Shown one piece after another: positions 25,601 to 38,227 of a stretch of 64,000 bases of DNA (position 1 is its first letter; the number at the start of each line of letters is the position of its first letter). Made by a program: the position numbers and the translations under genes. The notes under the pieces were generated by a model, which was given only the letters and a program-made list of their open reading frames with translations, was not told where the DNA came from and made no database searches. Location: NCBI GenBank assembly GCA_032622095.1, contig CP136069.1:30074342-30138341 (forward strand). The letters run 5' to 3'. This DNA comes from Siphonodentalium dalli (taxonomy: Eukaryota > Mollusca > Scaphopoda > Gadilida > Siphonodentaliidae).

Positions 25601-25921
25601 TGAAATATTAACCGATTTAAACAATATTTGGTATATGAGTCTCTTGCAACAATATCTCGGAAGATTTCGAAAACCTGGTTTGTCTGAATTTTTTTCCAGA
25701 GTTATGGGTCTTAGTTTGTCTATTTTAATAACAATTTTATCACCGTTAGTGCGATAATTCAATGAAATATTAACGGATTCAATTGATATTTGGTATATAG
25801 GTCTATTGCAATAATATACCACCGTCCGACTTTTTTTCCCGGAGTTGTGCACCATATTGGCAGAAGTTTGGTTCGACTGCCAAAAAACTCGACAAAAGCA
25901 TCTTAGATGCGTACCCCTTGT
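22659..25921. mobile_element. Helentron-like element interrupted by a TIR transposon
   Basis: The head TAGTCGAGTTTTTCAAAAAC starts at 22659. The element resumes at 24894 and ends with hairpin GCATCTTAGATGC plus GTACCCCTTG at about 25921. Units recur at 25099, 25260, 25422, 25582 and 25743 (160-162 bp). Removing 22692..24893 and one TGGTT restores the head seen at 28675. Confidence 0.75.
22692..24893. mobile_element. 2.2-kb TIR element with 5-bp target duplication
   Basis: Termini CACTGGGGGTAA and TTACCCCCAGTG open inverted repeats of about 60 bp that include GCTGCTCCGTGGGAAGCGG and GATAAAAGCTCCAGTGCGC. TGGTT is duplicated at 22687..22691 and 24894..24898. Subterminal variants of CGCACTGGAGC and GCCAGTG recur near both ends, as transposase-binding repeats often do. 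No transposase frame is recognisable. An open stretch after a possible splice acceptor (24129..24253) reads CGYGRVAYINGGFNDLNGP but cannot be assigned. Confidence 0.8.
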
Positions 25922-26277
25922 TGAAGGTCAAAGTCACAGGACAAGGTCGTTCTCTTGATTAAGTCACCAGACACTACCTTTCATGGCCACTCCATCAGGC
26001 GAAAAAAAGAAACCTCTTTTTTTCTGATAACCTGACTGGCTGAGATTTTCTTGCTTGTCTCAATTGTTATTTTTAATTTTCTCGTTTTTCCCAATCCCAA
26101 AAGCAAAAATAAGTCGCTCAACGTTGGTTGAGATCTTACTGCAGAGTGAATGAATTCAATGGACAACATGTTTTTATCCAATGCTTCATACTTGGCTTAT
26201 TTTCAATACACATTGATCTACCATATTCCATGGCACCGTAACTACAGTATTATATCGCTTACAGCTGAAAGGTTTAA

Positions 26278-26609
26278 AGGTACTCAATCCGATCAGACGC
26301 TCCTAAATTACTATTTCTATGGCTTCGGGGTTAAAAAATATTTGATTCGAGTCAAGGAACCTACCCGTCAAAGCTCAGAGAATAACCACTTGATTTTAGA
26401 ATTATCCATCTTTATCTGCCAGAACGTCCGTTTGAACCTGTTTGAACACGAGTTTCTGGGCTAGAAACAATTGAAATAATTAACTTCAAAAATCGATATC
26501 TGATCACTCTGAGCTTTGACGGGTAGGTTCCTCGACTCGAATCAAATATTTTTTACCCCCGAAGCCAAAGAAATAGTAATTTAGGAACGTCTGATCGGAT
26601 AGAGTACCT
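26278..26609. mobile_element. TTAA-flanked MITE (TIR AGGTACTCAATCCGATCAG)
   Basis: TTAA at 26274..26277 and 26610..26613 flanks inverted termini AGGTACTCAATCCGATCAG / CTGATCGGATAGAGTACCT. A longer inner inverted pair contains CGAGTCAAGGAACCTACCCG. Degraded relatives lie at 2352..3551 and about 58085..58235. Confidence 0.8.
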
Positions 26610-26760
26610 TTAAAAAAAAATAGTTTTCCCAATGTTACATCGGAAGTCGTTCTATCGCCGGTTTGTGATGGTTCTTCTCTGATTTGTTATGGTTCCTTAT
26701 AATCCAAATTATACATTATTGCAAGTTTTTGACAGTTAAACACAATTGTTGATCCATTTA

Positions 26761-27144
26761 CTCTTGAGTGCCTAATAAAGTACAGGGTGGAATAATAGTA
26801 CAGGTTGGAAAATGTTGCGTAACTGAATAATAGTACAGGGCGGAATAAACGTACAGACTGGAAATATTAGTACCATACATCCCCACAAAAAGCACCATCT
26901 GACTGGTTTACTGATGCCATGTGACAGAAATAGTTTCGATGGATAGCCAGGTCTGTGAATCTACAGTGTGCTGATCACTGTCAACAATCAGAGTTCATTT
27001 ATCTATGAATAACACAATTTAAGATTGGTGAATTATTTCTTTTGGTTAATTTAATAAACGTACAGGGCCAAATAACGATCGTCAGGTGGGAATATTACCT
27101 CGATTTTAATAAACGTACATGTATGTTTATTAGGCACTCAAGAG
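26761..27144. mobile_element. mariner-type MITE, second copy
   Basis: Termini CTCTTGAGTGCCTAATAAA and inverse with TA on both sides (26759..26760 and 27145..27146). It is the reverse complement of 15714..16082 with few changes, and is inserted in hAT-like copy A. Confidence 0.85.
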
Positions 27145-27414
27145 TAGGTGATAATTTGATTATCTTTTTCCATTCACCTTGCAATCTATGGTCCCAAATA
27201 ACGTAAAAATACTGAAAATCCCATTGTGCGAGTCATAACAACAACGAATACCGTCAATTGTGCTATCTCTATCAGTTCTCTCTCGATCGTGTTGGTTCTC
27301 TCCAAATTTAATCGGTTCTATACGGGAAATACAATGACTATTATTAGGATGGATACCTGAAACTAACCAAGTAAATACAACGAAATATGCATTAAGTTGA
27401 TTTTACAACACTGA

Positions 27415-28041
27415 CATGTAGATGGGAACGAGTCATTTTGGGGTCATTCGGCCAAAAAACGTGGCCACCAGTGCATGGCCATCTTGGATTTCAAAATTCA
27501 ATCCATTACCACGGGCTACAGACCGGAGTGTTTGTCTGATCATCATGAAATTTTTCGTGGATGTTAATATTGACATCTAAATGGGAACGAATCATTTTGT
27601 GGGTCATTCGGCCATAAGATATTGCTGCAGACAGTCATCTTGGATTTTACTCTTTGCATGACTAAATCCTTTGGCATGGGCTACAGGTCGTACAGTAATT
27701 TTTTGTGGATGTTAACATTGACATGTAGATGGCAACAATTAATTTTGGGGTCATTCCACCTTTAAACATTGCCGCCGACAGTCATCTTGGATTTTATTCT
27801 TTGCATGACTAAATCCTTTGGCACGGGCTATAAGTCGTACCTTTGGTCAGATCATTATGAAATTTGTCTTGGCTGTTGATATTGACGTGGGAACGAGTCA
27901 TTTTAGGGTCATTCAACAAAAAAACATGGCTACCAGCGTCCATCTTGGATTTCAAAATTTAGTTCATCATTCCATTCATTGCTCATCACAAAAATTTAAC
28001 TTCTTCACAAAGTTGAGCTACAGTGTCATGGACACCTTCAT
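27415..28041 (+). mobile_element. Helentron-like S-family fragment (3' part)
   Basis: Tandem units have GATGGGAACGAGTCATTTTG, CATTCGGCCAAAAAAC and GCCATCTTGGATTT. It ends with GTTGAGCTACAGTGTCATGG, in which the terminal hairpin keeps the stem GTGTC/GACAC. Full copies are at 35089..37399 and 38778..40265. Confidence 0.65.
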
Positions 28042-28674
28042 TTAAAAAATCAGCGTTTTCAGCTTGTATTCGACGAACATGGCTTCATTCCCAGATGGGT
28101 TCAAATATGTGACCCATACAATTTCTAGGTTCCTTTATATATTTAAATCAAACAACGGTGCTGTAAGTTGCCCCTAAGACACCGTAAATTTTCACCTCAA
28201 ACCTCATTCGATCCCAAATGACCGCCATTCAGAGGGTCCATGCAATTAGGTGACCCATATATAATCATTTTCCACACACCCTGGGCACCCGATCCAAAAT
28301 GGCCACCGCCCAGAGGATCTCCAACAGCAGACCCATGCCATTTATCAGCCACTTGACTGATTAGTACCCCTCTGGATGGCGGCCAATTTGGATCGGGGGA
28401 TGTTTGAGTGTTTAAGGTGTCTTGTGGGCCACCATACAACACCCTGTATAATCTCTCTTGGGAACACGTCTCTTCTGGGCAGCCTATGGCAGTCCATTGC
28501 ATTATGATCCTTACTGACTGAGCCACCGGGGACCCCTACATGTATATATACATATATATATTTATTTTAATGAACTAATTTCCAAACCACATGTTCTAAT
28601 TTCATTTTGCCCACCGTTGCCATAGCGCCTGGAGGGAGTATGAATGATAAAGTGAGCCAGTTTTTAGTCGAGTT

Positions 28675-29155
28675 TTTCAAAAACTCGACTTATGGTTTGG
28701 CGAGGGTATGGCAGTTGCTCCCAATGACTATTTACTGCCTGTAGAAAATGCGTCACGTCCGAACTTTTTTGCAAGAGTTATCCATCTTAGATGGTTTTTA
28801 GTTAAGTTTTACACCGATAGCGCGATAACTCACGCAAATATTAACCAATTTCAATAATATTTGGTATATGAGACTCTTGCAACAATATCTCGGACGAGTT
28901 CGAAAAGCAGGTTTGTCCGAATTATTTTCCCGGAGTTATGGGGCTTTGTTTGTCTATTTTTAGCAAATTTATCACCGTTATAGCGCGATAACTCAATGAA
29001 ATATTAACGGATTCAATTGATATTTGGTATATAGGTCTATTGCAATAATATACCAACGTCCAACTTTTTTCCCCGGAGTGGTGCACCTTATTGGCAGAAG
29101 TTTGGTTCGACTGCCAAAAAACTCGACAAAAGCATCTTAGATGCGTACCCCTTGT
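28675..29155 (+). mobile_element. Helentron-like element, short complete copy
   Basis: It runs from the palindromic head TAGTCGAGTTTTTCAAAAAC to the tail hairpin GCATCTTAGATGC plus GTACCCCTTGT, with only about two tandem units between. It shows the boundaries of the family. A T|T junction at both ends is consistent with insertion without duplication. Confidence 0.7.
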
Positions 29156-29732
29156 TATATTAGTATATATATATAGTTTGTAATTAAGTTATTTTTAACT
29201 CTATTTTGGGCTTACTTGTGCAATTTGGTTGATTATGCATCTATAAATAGGCAGCTAAGCATATACGAGGGCATTAACATTTCACTTGATATTTTGGATG
29301 ATGCTGCATCGAATAAATATCCGGTCTGGAACTTTCAACCACGGACCTGCATGTATGAAATTAAAGTAATTTGGTGGATTGCGCTCCAAAATACACATAA
29401 TAATGTTCACTTTTTAAGTTTTCCCAGTATAGAAAAGGTCGGTCGATAAACACTTTAACTACCTTTCTAACGAGCAGTATAATTATGTCGCAGAAAGATG
29501 CATTGGGGTCATGAAAAATACAACTTTGAACCCAATGTTTGGGTTCCGAACAAAAACAGCCATTTGCATGGCATGGAACAGAAAAGAACATTCCATGTTA
29601 GTCTATTATTGATATGGTAGATATAAAGAGCGTTTCTTTCACTTCTGTGCGACAAATTGTAAACAGCTGGAAAAGAGCTATGACCATGGTAAATATTTCT
29701 CGGAGCATATGAGGGCGGTATATATATTTATC

Positions 29733-31153
29733 GGGAACATGTCTCTATTCCGAAGGTTCGCTATTCCGAAGGTTCACTATTCCGAAGGTTCACAACTCCG
29801 AAGGTTCGCTATTCCGAAGGTTCGCTATTCCGAAGATTTTTTCCCCCAAAGGTTAATTCTATATTCAAGTATTGAGAGGTTCTTTATCACGAAGACTCTT
29901 TTTTATGAAGGAAATAACTTAAAACATTGAAACAATAAATGTTATTTTTTCGCGGGTTTCCTTGAGATTTAATGTCATTACGTATAACGTTATTTTCCAA
30001 TACATATTCACGTCAGGCAGTCCACACAATTGCTCTTTCCATGCGATTTAATGTCATCGCGTATGGCGTTATATCTCAATAATCTTACAGGCAACAATAC
30101 GCCAGCTAAAGGCGGGATTAAAACAGCGGGACTATAACTCTTAATGAATACTGCGAAGCAGAATGTTGTTGAATAGATGGGTATGAGTTGAACCTATAAC
30201 TGCAATTGTGAATTTGTATTGAATTGTAAGGCCCACTTAATTTTCGAGTCATCGGCTATTTTTATAGTGCCTTGATATCAGGTTTTAAACACAATCTGTG
30301 CCATCAAAAATATGATTAAAACACTATATATAGTTCATCACCATTCCAAACGTCTGTATCAGAAGATGCCCCTAGAGAAATAGAAAACATCTTAAATCAT
30401 AAAAAGATTCCCCCCGTTATATGTCATGGCTCTCAGAATACAACAGAATTCAACATAATGTATTTTCAATTGAAGGGGAATAACATTATCTTTAAAATAT
30501 AGAGTTACCCCCCTCCATTGAAAATAATACACTTTACTTTGCGCAACAAAACCAGATGAACCTTAAGCACACAAACAAGTTGTTAACCCTGCGTTAACTC
30601 AACAAAAACAACATGTTCACAGTTTATTACACCTGATAAGCTGATAATACAGTGTTAGAGAGCTTCATATTTCAAATGGTATATATAGTGGCATATATTT
30701 TATATATGTGATCTGGGGGTTCGAAAATTAAGTGGGCCTTGAATGTTGATGTTTTTTTTTTCAAATACAGATTGCCAGTTCGGAAAAACTATATCTCTTA
30801 CATGTAGTTTATTTCAGTCATCGTGTTTTTAACTTTCCATAATGAACGATAAACTGATACTCTTTTCTTGCTATTAATAACCGATATCTAGGACAATTTG
30901 GGAATTAGAAGTGGATGTATAAATGTACTATATATGAATACTAGCGTAATCGTATTTTTCATTCCTCGTGTGGTTTTTGTGATGGGGTGCAAATTTTGAT
31001 TCATTTCTGGTTATATACGCCCAGAATAGAAAACCTTCGGAATAGGGAACCTTCGGAATAATGAACCTTCGGAATAGGGAACCTTCGGAATAATGAACCT
31101 TCGGAATAGCGAACCTTCGGAATAATGAACCTTCGGAATAGAGAACCCTACCC
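29733..31153. mobile_element. Foldback-like element 2 with 9-bp target duplication
   Basis: Arms of a 16-bp unit (CTATTCCGAAGGTTCG/A) at about 29748..29845 and, inverted, 31030..31145. The termini are GGGAACATGTCTCTATTCC and GGGTAGGGTTCTCTATTCC. ATATTTATC is duplicated at 29724..29732 and 31154..31162. Nine-base duplications are typical of Drosophila FB insertions. The core contains the MITE at 30229..30739. No protein coding is recognised. Confidence 0.82.
30229..30739. mobile_element. MITE related to 6380..6834, nested in Foldback-like element 2
   Basis: Termini AGGCCCACTTAATTTTCGA and inverse. Orientation is opposite to the 6.4-kb copy. The flanks (TGTA / TGAA) are no longer TTAA, indicating decay. 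Confidence 0.65.
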
Positions 31154-31224
31154 ATATTTATCAATATGTCATGTATTTTAAAACCAATCTTACATTTGAG
31201 CTCGATTGAGCCATGTCTGTTTAA

Positions 31225-31458
31225 CCCTTTGAGTGCCAGGTCGATTTTTGTAACAACCCATATACCCTGTGCCAATGCATTCTCTTATATATGCGAGTCG
31301 ACCATAGGTCGCCTCGCATATATAAGAGAATGCATTGGCCTAACATTTGTTTTTTTTTTTACAATATTTTACAATTTTAGTAATTTATTCTTATATTCTT
31401 TAACAGACTTATTTTGTAGGTTTAGGGCCGATGAGATCAGCCCCTGGCACTCAAAGGG
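31225..31458. mobile_element. TTAA-flanked MITE (TIR CCCTTTGAGTGCCAGG) with one hairpin cassette
   Basis: TTAA at 31221..31224 and 31459..31462. Inside is a hairpin at about 31267..31338 with the stem AATGCATTCTCTTATATA...; the same cassette is found in other TTAA families near 50-63 kb. Confidence 0.85.
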
Positions 31459-32094
31459 TTAAAGTGAACAGAATGTCGTGGCAGTAGATGCCTAAATTCA
31501 TTGGTTTAGTTATATGGGCGATCATGATTATTTATGATCCCATATACATGTATACCCCATATGACTTTCAATATGTGGTATCTGCCACTCGAAGTGAAGA
31601 CGATAATGTCACTTTATCAGCTGTTATACTAGACATTTATACTCTTATTTTCTTAATATACCTGTTGAATTATGAGATAACATACGATACAGTCATTATC
31701 GGGTTTAAAATATTTGATACACACAAAACTATGTTTGGCCAAAAGTGCTGAAATTGTTCGAATAAATATCCTGTAAAGAACCGTAACAACCGTGATTGTC
31801 TTGAATTAGAACCGTAACACTCATACGTTGTGATTAGGAGGCTAATGCTCCAAATTAACAACCCACATCAGGGTATTTCCTCAGCTATTTTATAGAAGAA
31901 TAATGTGTTTCACATTCGATATGCCACAAAAACAAAGGAATTACGTTAACTTGGCTTGATATTCAGTGTGTATACATGTACATGTTGATAATTACATGTT
32001 AACTTGCTATAACCGAGTTCTAAAGTTAAGGTTTCGGTAAAACGGCAGCCTCTGTTTGTTCAGGAATGTTTAATTCATTTAAGATATCTATTAT

Positions 32095-32718
32095 TATACC
32101 TCCCGCAACGAAGTTAGGGGGTGGTATACTGGAGTCAGTTTGTCCGTCCGTCGTCCGTTGAGCTGTCCGTCCGTCCGTGGACACAAATTTGTCCCGAGTT
32201 TTTCTCAGTCGTTTTTTTTATAAATTTCCTTGAAACGTGGCACAGATATTTAGTACCATGGGAACTTGTGCACCTGCGATTATGACGTCTGTCCGACATT
32301 TTTTGGTGGAGTTATCCCCCTTTTTCGACTTAGAATTTTTATTGCAACATGCATAATTTTGTCCGAGCTTTTATTCCTACATTTTTCGGTCAATGTTTTT
32401 TAATCTTGGCACTGATATTTAGTAACATGGGAACCTGTGCACTTGCGATTATGATGTCTGTCCGACATTTTTTGTGTGGAGTTATTCCCCTTTTCCGACT
32501 AAGAATTTTTTTCACAACATGCATAATTTTGTCCAAGCTTTTATTCCTACATTTTTCGGTCAATAGGTTTAAGATTAGGGTTATGGTTGTACACCTGCAA
32601 TGGGAACTGTTATTTTATTATTTTAACTAAATGTTTACTGACATGTGAAACATCTTAGTATTTTACAAACAGGGGGTATCCGTATACGTAGTCCCATTGG
32701 GACAGTCACACCTCTAGT
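32095..32718 (+). mobile_element. Helentron-like element (CCCGCAACG family)
   Basis: It starts TATACCTCCCGCAACGAAG, followed by a GTCCGTCCGTCGTCCG tract and two tandem units of about 170 bp (GCATAATTTTGTCC at 32351 and 32521). Near the 3' end is the hairpin GTCCC-ATT-GGGAC. The equivalent site in hAT-like copy B (about 46930) reads through without it, giving an empty site and no target duplication. Confidence 0.7.
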
Positions 32719-32839
32719 TATGCCTGATTTTGTCCCGAAAATGATTATTTTTAATCATAAGGAACTGTAACAAATCAGTCAAGAACCATCACAATACCGG
32801 CGATAGAACGACTTCCGATGTAACTGTTCCTACACAGTG

Positions 32840-35088
32840 GGTTAGAGGGCAGCAAGCTCATTTTGTCTAGAGAAATCACTTAATATATATAAAATACTGG
32901 AAACGAGTTGTGACTTGGATTCATATGCGCGATTGATTTGGGCAGAATAACATTCGATCTGTCAATCCATGTTAAGATTTTTGACAAAAGGTGGGGGTTT
33001 TATTGTAAATTTTGTGTTTGGAATCAACAGTGTTTTCTCCAGTAATAAACCAGTGCTCTTGGTGAATATTTTGTTAAGAGTTTTCGAACAGTTTAACTTA
33101 GAATTTTGTACCATAAAATATATATACCATCGGTCAGATGTTCGTAGACCGTTTATGTATAACCATGGGTATATGCCAGATATAATCGTACAAAAAAAAA
33201 ACGCCGTTCTTTTGACTGTGTATTTATCCATGGTGTGACACATGTGTGCCTGTGGTTGGCCGTAACCTGGTGCCAGGTGTTATTGCTTTGAAAGGTAATC
33301 ATGTTCCACTGGTGTTGTTAGATTGGTAATGAGATTAGCGGTTTCTATGTCTTGTCTTGTCATATTTACTGTTTGAACTTTGTCTGAATTAGATGCACTT
33401 TTTATACTAGGAGTGCAGGGAAATCGCACGTCGAGTTGGTTTAAGAGGTTTTAGAAAAAGTATTTATATGATATAGAGAGGCCAACAGACCAAAACCATA
33501 TATATACTATATATGCGACTGCATTCAATTTGGGTTTATTTGGATGTCATTAGTGTAGTTTTGTGGTTATGAAAGATCATTTTCCCCTGATTTCTGCTCT
33601 ATATGTGGTCTTCTCCTTTAAAATTTCTATATGATTTCAAACAGGGGTGGCGCCAGGATATCCCCGACGCATGGGCTATACGATTCCCCGACAGGGGGTC
33701 GGGCTTTAGCTACCGGGTTGACGATTGCAGAGCTCATCGATGGGGTGGCTATCCCTCCCTGACAGGGATGGGGATGTAGCCCCCTGACTCCTCCACGGGT
33801 GCCACCCAACATAATTTAGTATTGATGATTTCTCGTCTTCAGTGAATGCAAGACCGCGCTCTTAGCATGGGGTGCCAAGCAGGGGCGTGTTGACAGGGGT
33901 GGTTATGCAGGGGTCTTACCCCCCAACTGTAGTCAAACCTAATGCAACATTAATTGGAAAATTCACACCAAAATTAGGTTGAAATTGTTCTCGTAGTTTG
34001 ATTTTCCAACAATTTCTTAGTGACCAATTTGTTATTTTTAGACCAACATTGGCATATTTCCATTTCATTTGCAAAATTCTGGACTGAAATGGGCATCAGT
34101 TGGCAATTTTAAAACCTAAGGGTGAGTGTCAGGTTAAAAATTTCCCCGAATTGGAAAGCTTGAGGACAGTCTAGATGCTAGGATTGTCAAATTTTCATGT
34201 TCAGATTTTCATAATGTTCTCACATCGGGGCCTAACAATCGGCCGACCTGTGTGTTCTGTGCCCTTGCCAGTAGCTACTTGCTAATTAATTTAAGACAAA
34301 ATAAATCGTGGTGTAAATTTGTCTGGCGTTATACCACTAGATGCTAGGATTTTTTAATCTCATACTGGGCCGAACCATCCTTTTCATCTCCCTGCATGGC
34401 CAGTGGCCACACGACTACTGGTCCATTTAGAATAGCTTACCGTCTAGTAGTCTGTGAGGGAACATTTGGGGAAAATCAAAGCACCGGGGGTGTGCAAATT
34501 GAATTACGCAAACTTGTGAGTTTTGTGTGGTTCAATGGGTGTGGTGCAGTTGGAAATTCCAAGGTGGAGACCACCCAAACGAAAACCATCTAGCCAAGTT
34601 CTGAGTGCCAAATATCCCAAACTCAACCAGAGGTGCCACTCGTGACTTAGTTTCTGCTTTCGACATAGGCCTATTTGTTTTCTATCTGAGAATACACTGC
34701 ACTGTCGGCAATATATTGACCATACTCTGAATGAAAACAGTTCCGTGGCGATCACACGGTAACGTCGTGCTGCAAGTTAGATGATAATTGTGTTGTAGAA
34801 ATGATACGGAAGACCGATTGTCAAAAACGCAACATCAAAATATACAGGGCAAGGCTTATCGATCCAAACTGTGGAGTGTGTTTTCGTTGTGTATATCTCG
34901 CATATACCCATGGTTATATATAAACGGGCTACGAGCATCTGACCGCATAGTTTTAAAATAATGCTTTTACTTAAGTGATTAGCGATGGAATTTTAGGAAA
35001 CAGATTAGGCATTAGCTGTTATAACTGAGAACATATTCAAAACTGTAATCTCCCTGTGATGCATATGTTAATGTGACGCACTCGTTTT
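32840..35088. other. no gene seen
   Basis: The only structure noted is a G/C-rich block at about 33645..33812 whose ends (GGGTGGCGCC / GGGTGCCACCC) are roughly inverted. Several short open frames here have no recognisable motif. Confidence 0.4.
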
Positions 35089-37399
35089 TAGCTCAACTTA
35101 CTTTTGTAAGTTTGAGCTATTGCCATGGTTTGGCGTCCGTCGTCCGTGTGTGCGTGTGTCCGTCAACAATTTCCTTTGGCACGGGCTACATGTTGTACCT
35201 TTGGTCTGATCTTCATGAAATTTGTCATGAATGTTGACATTGACATGTAGATGGGAACGAGTCATTTTGGGGTCATTCGGCCAAAAAACATGGCCGCTGG
35301 CAGCCATCTTGGATTTCAAGATTCAATCCATTGGCGCGGGCTACAGGTCGTACTATTCATCTGATCATCATGATATTTGTCATTGATGTTAATAATGACA
35401 TGTAGATGGGAACGAGTCATTTTGGGGTCGTTCGGCCAAAAAACATGGCCGCTGGCAGCCATCTTGGATTTTACTCTTTGCATGACTAAATCCTTTGGCG
35501 CAGGCTACAGGTCGTAGTTTTGATCAGAACTTCATGAAATTTGTCATGGATGTTAACAATGACATGTAGATGGGAATGAGTGATTTTGGGGTTGTTCGGC
35601 CAAAAAACATGGCCGCCAGCAGCCATCTTGGATTTTACTCTTTGCATGACTAAATCCTTTGGCGCGGGCTACAGGTCGTACCTATGGTCTGATCTTTATG
35701 AATTTTGTCATGAATGTTGACATTGGCCGCTGGTGGCCATTTTGGATTTCAAAATTCAATCCATTGGCGCGGGCTACAGGTCGTACTGTTCGTTTGATCA
35801 TTATGAAATTTGTCATGGATGTTAATATTGACATGTAGATGGGAACGAGTCATTTTGGGGTCGTTCGGCCAAAAAACATGGCCGCTGGCAGCCATCTTGG
35901 ATTTTACTCTTTGCATGACTAAATCCTTTGGCGCAGGCTACAGGTCGTAGTTTTGATCAGAACTTCATGAAATTTGTCATGGATGTTAACAATGACATGT
36001 AGATGGGAACGAGTGATTTTGGGGTTGTTCGGCCAAAAAACATGGCCGCCAGCAGCCATCTTGGATTTTACTCTTTGCATGACTAAATCCTTTGGCGCTG
36101 GCTACAGGTCGTACCTATGGTCTGATCTTTATGAATTTTGTCATGAATGTTGACATTGACATGTAGATGGGAACGAGTCATTTTGGGGTCATTCGGCCAA
36201 AAAACATGGCCGCTGGTGGCCATTTTGGATTTCAAAATTCAATCCATTGGCGCGGGCTACAGGTCGTACTGTTTGTCTGATCATTATGAAATTTGTAATG
36301 GATGTTAATATTGACATGTAGATGGGAACGAGTCATTTTGGGGTCGTTCGGCCAAAAAACATGGCCGCTGGCAGCCATCTTGGATTTTACTCTTTGCATG
36401 ACTAAATCCTTTGGCGCAGGCTACAGGTCGTAGTTTTGATCAGAACTTCATGAAATTTGTCATGGATGTTAACAATGACATGTAGATGGGAACGAGTGAT
36501 TTTGGGGTTGTTCGGCCAAAAAACATGGCCGCCAGCAGCCATCTTGGATTTTACTCTTTGCATGACTAAATCCTTTGGCGCGGGCTACAGGTCGTACCTA
36601 TGGTCTGATCTTTATGAATTTTGTCATGAATATTGATATTGATATGTATATGGGAACGAGTCATTTTGGGGGTCATACGGCCAAAAAACATGGCCGCTGG
36701 CAGCCATCTTGGATTTCAAAATTCAATCCATTGGCACGGGCTACAGGTCGTACTGTTTGTCTGATCATCATGATATTTATCATGGATGTTAATATTAACA
36801 TGTAGATGGGAATGAGTCATTTTGGGGTCGTTTGGCTTAAAAAACATGTCCGCCAGCAGCATATTGGATTTTACTCTTTGCATGAATAAATCCTTTGGTG
36901 CGGGCTACAGGTCGTAGCTTTGGTCGGAACTTCATGAAATTTGTCATGTATGTTAACAATGACATGTAGATGGGGAAACGAGTCATTTTGGGGTCGTTCA
37001 GCCGAAAAACATGGCCGCCAGCAGCCATCTTGGATTTTACTCTTTGCATGACTAATTCCATTGGCATAGGCTACAGGTCATACCTTTGATCAGATCATTA
37101 TGAGATTTGTAAAGGCTGTAGATTGGAACAAGTCATTTTGGGGTAATTCGGAAAAAAACATGGCTGCCGGTGGCCATTTTAGAATTTACTCTTTGCATAA
37201 ATAAATCATTTGGCACACCATAATCACCACATCCCTGATCCGATCATTATGAAACCTGTTATGAATGTTGATATTGACATGTATATCTAGTCTTACTTAG
37301 ACATTTCAATTAGCACTTTTCCTATTCCTCCATTTATACTGTCGACCATTAAATTATTCCCCTACCTAAGTTGAGCTACAGTGTCATTGACACTTTCAT
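35089..37399 (+). mobile_element. Helentron-like S-family element, copy 1, with higher-order tandem array
   Basis: The head is TAGCTCAACTTAC..., then CGTCCGTCGTCCGTGTG, then about 12 units spaced 155-166 bp (GGCTACAGGTC at 35338, 35503, 35668, 35772, 35936, 36100, 36256, 36419, 36583, 36738, 36903, 37069; one unit shortened to 104). Units come in three types that repeat in order about every 483 bp. The tail is GTTGAGCTACAGTGTCATTG with hairpin AGTGTC-ATT-GACACT five bases from the end. Confidence 0.78.
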
Positions 37400-38227
37400 T
37401 ATGTGTACCCATACAATAGTAGTCATAGGGACCAGCATCCTCATCATAGTATGACTGTATAACATTATATAGATAACACTTTTGTATTGTATAAACTACA
37501 CATATTTTTGAAAACCATACACCCCTGTTATGAAACACTTAATCTTTTATGTACCTGACAATATAAGCATTCCTTATTTAATACACAGGTCAGATCTGAC
37601 CATGTTTGATAAACAAATAACAACTGGGGAGAATGGGAGGGGGGGGGGTAATTAATTTAGATATGAGATGGAATCCCATACATGTATGTTGTTTGAAGCA
37701 GTCTGGCTTGTCAACAAATTATAATTTCTCTTTAGATGTGAATGAATTTTGAATATCTGGCAAGTCAAAAGTGGCAGAGATCAGGGTTTATCACTTTTGC
37801 TTCCAAAGAGTTAACTTAAACTCCTAAACATATCCTCCGAAATCACTAAACCGTTGGATCTCACAGTGAGAGGTCCTTGGGTGAATAGGGACATAGTTAT
37901 GAGATTTAAAACTACTCCTCCCCCACCCCAAATACTTTTACCCCTTTTTAAGACAAATTATTTGGGCTTTTGATTTCAAGTTGGGCACTGATATATGGAT
38001 TCCGTGATCATATCTTTGACAAATTATCAGTTATAGCTAATCGCTATCATCAAGGTATGGGTTAAACATCTGCCGATCGTGAACGGCCTCTCATTAATTT
38101 AGAACACGTCCCTGTTAACCACTTCTATACTAAATACTCATTGACGAATAGTTATCCCCAGGAAATGTTCAGATAATAAGTTCAACAAGCAACTGAACTT
38201 CGAATCTACCTGAACATTTCCTTCCAA
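37400..38227. other. no gene seen; remnant of a dispersed repeat
   Basis: About 38115..38220 holds TATACTAAATACTCATTGAC and GGAAATGTTCAGATAATAAG, shared with 11195, 20120 and 61700. The rest is unassigned AT-rich DNA. Confidence 0.4.

Larger units (their letters stand above)
26632..32839. mobile_element. hAT-like TIR element, copy A (nested insertions; left terminus eroded)
   Basis: The left subterminal sequence (GTTACATCGGAAGTCG...) and right end (CTTCCGATGTAACTGTTCC...CAGTG) match copy B at 42523..47058. Colinear segments shared with copy B are about 27150..27420 and 31600..32110. The first ~12 bases of the left end are missing, so no target duplication can be read. At least seven younger elements lie inside. 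No transposase coding is recognised. Confidence 0.7.

Noticed and set aside
33627-33812. G/P-rich minus-strand frame
   Set aside because: It arises from a GC-rich inverted repeat-like block; no domain and no splice sites.
36575-37067. Open frames inside the S-family array on both strands
   Set aside because: They repeat with the 164-bp unit and are broken in neighbouring units; satellite artefacts.
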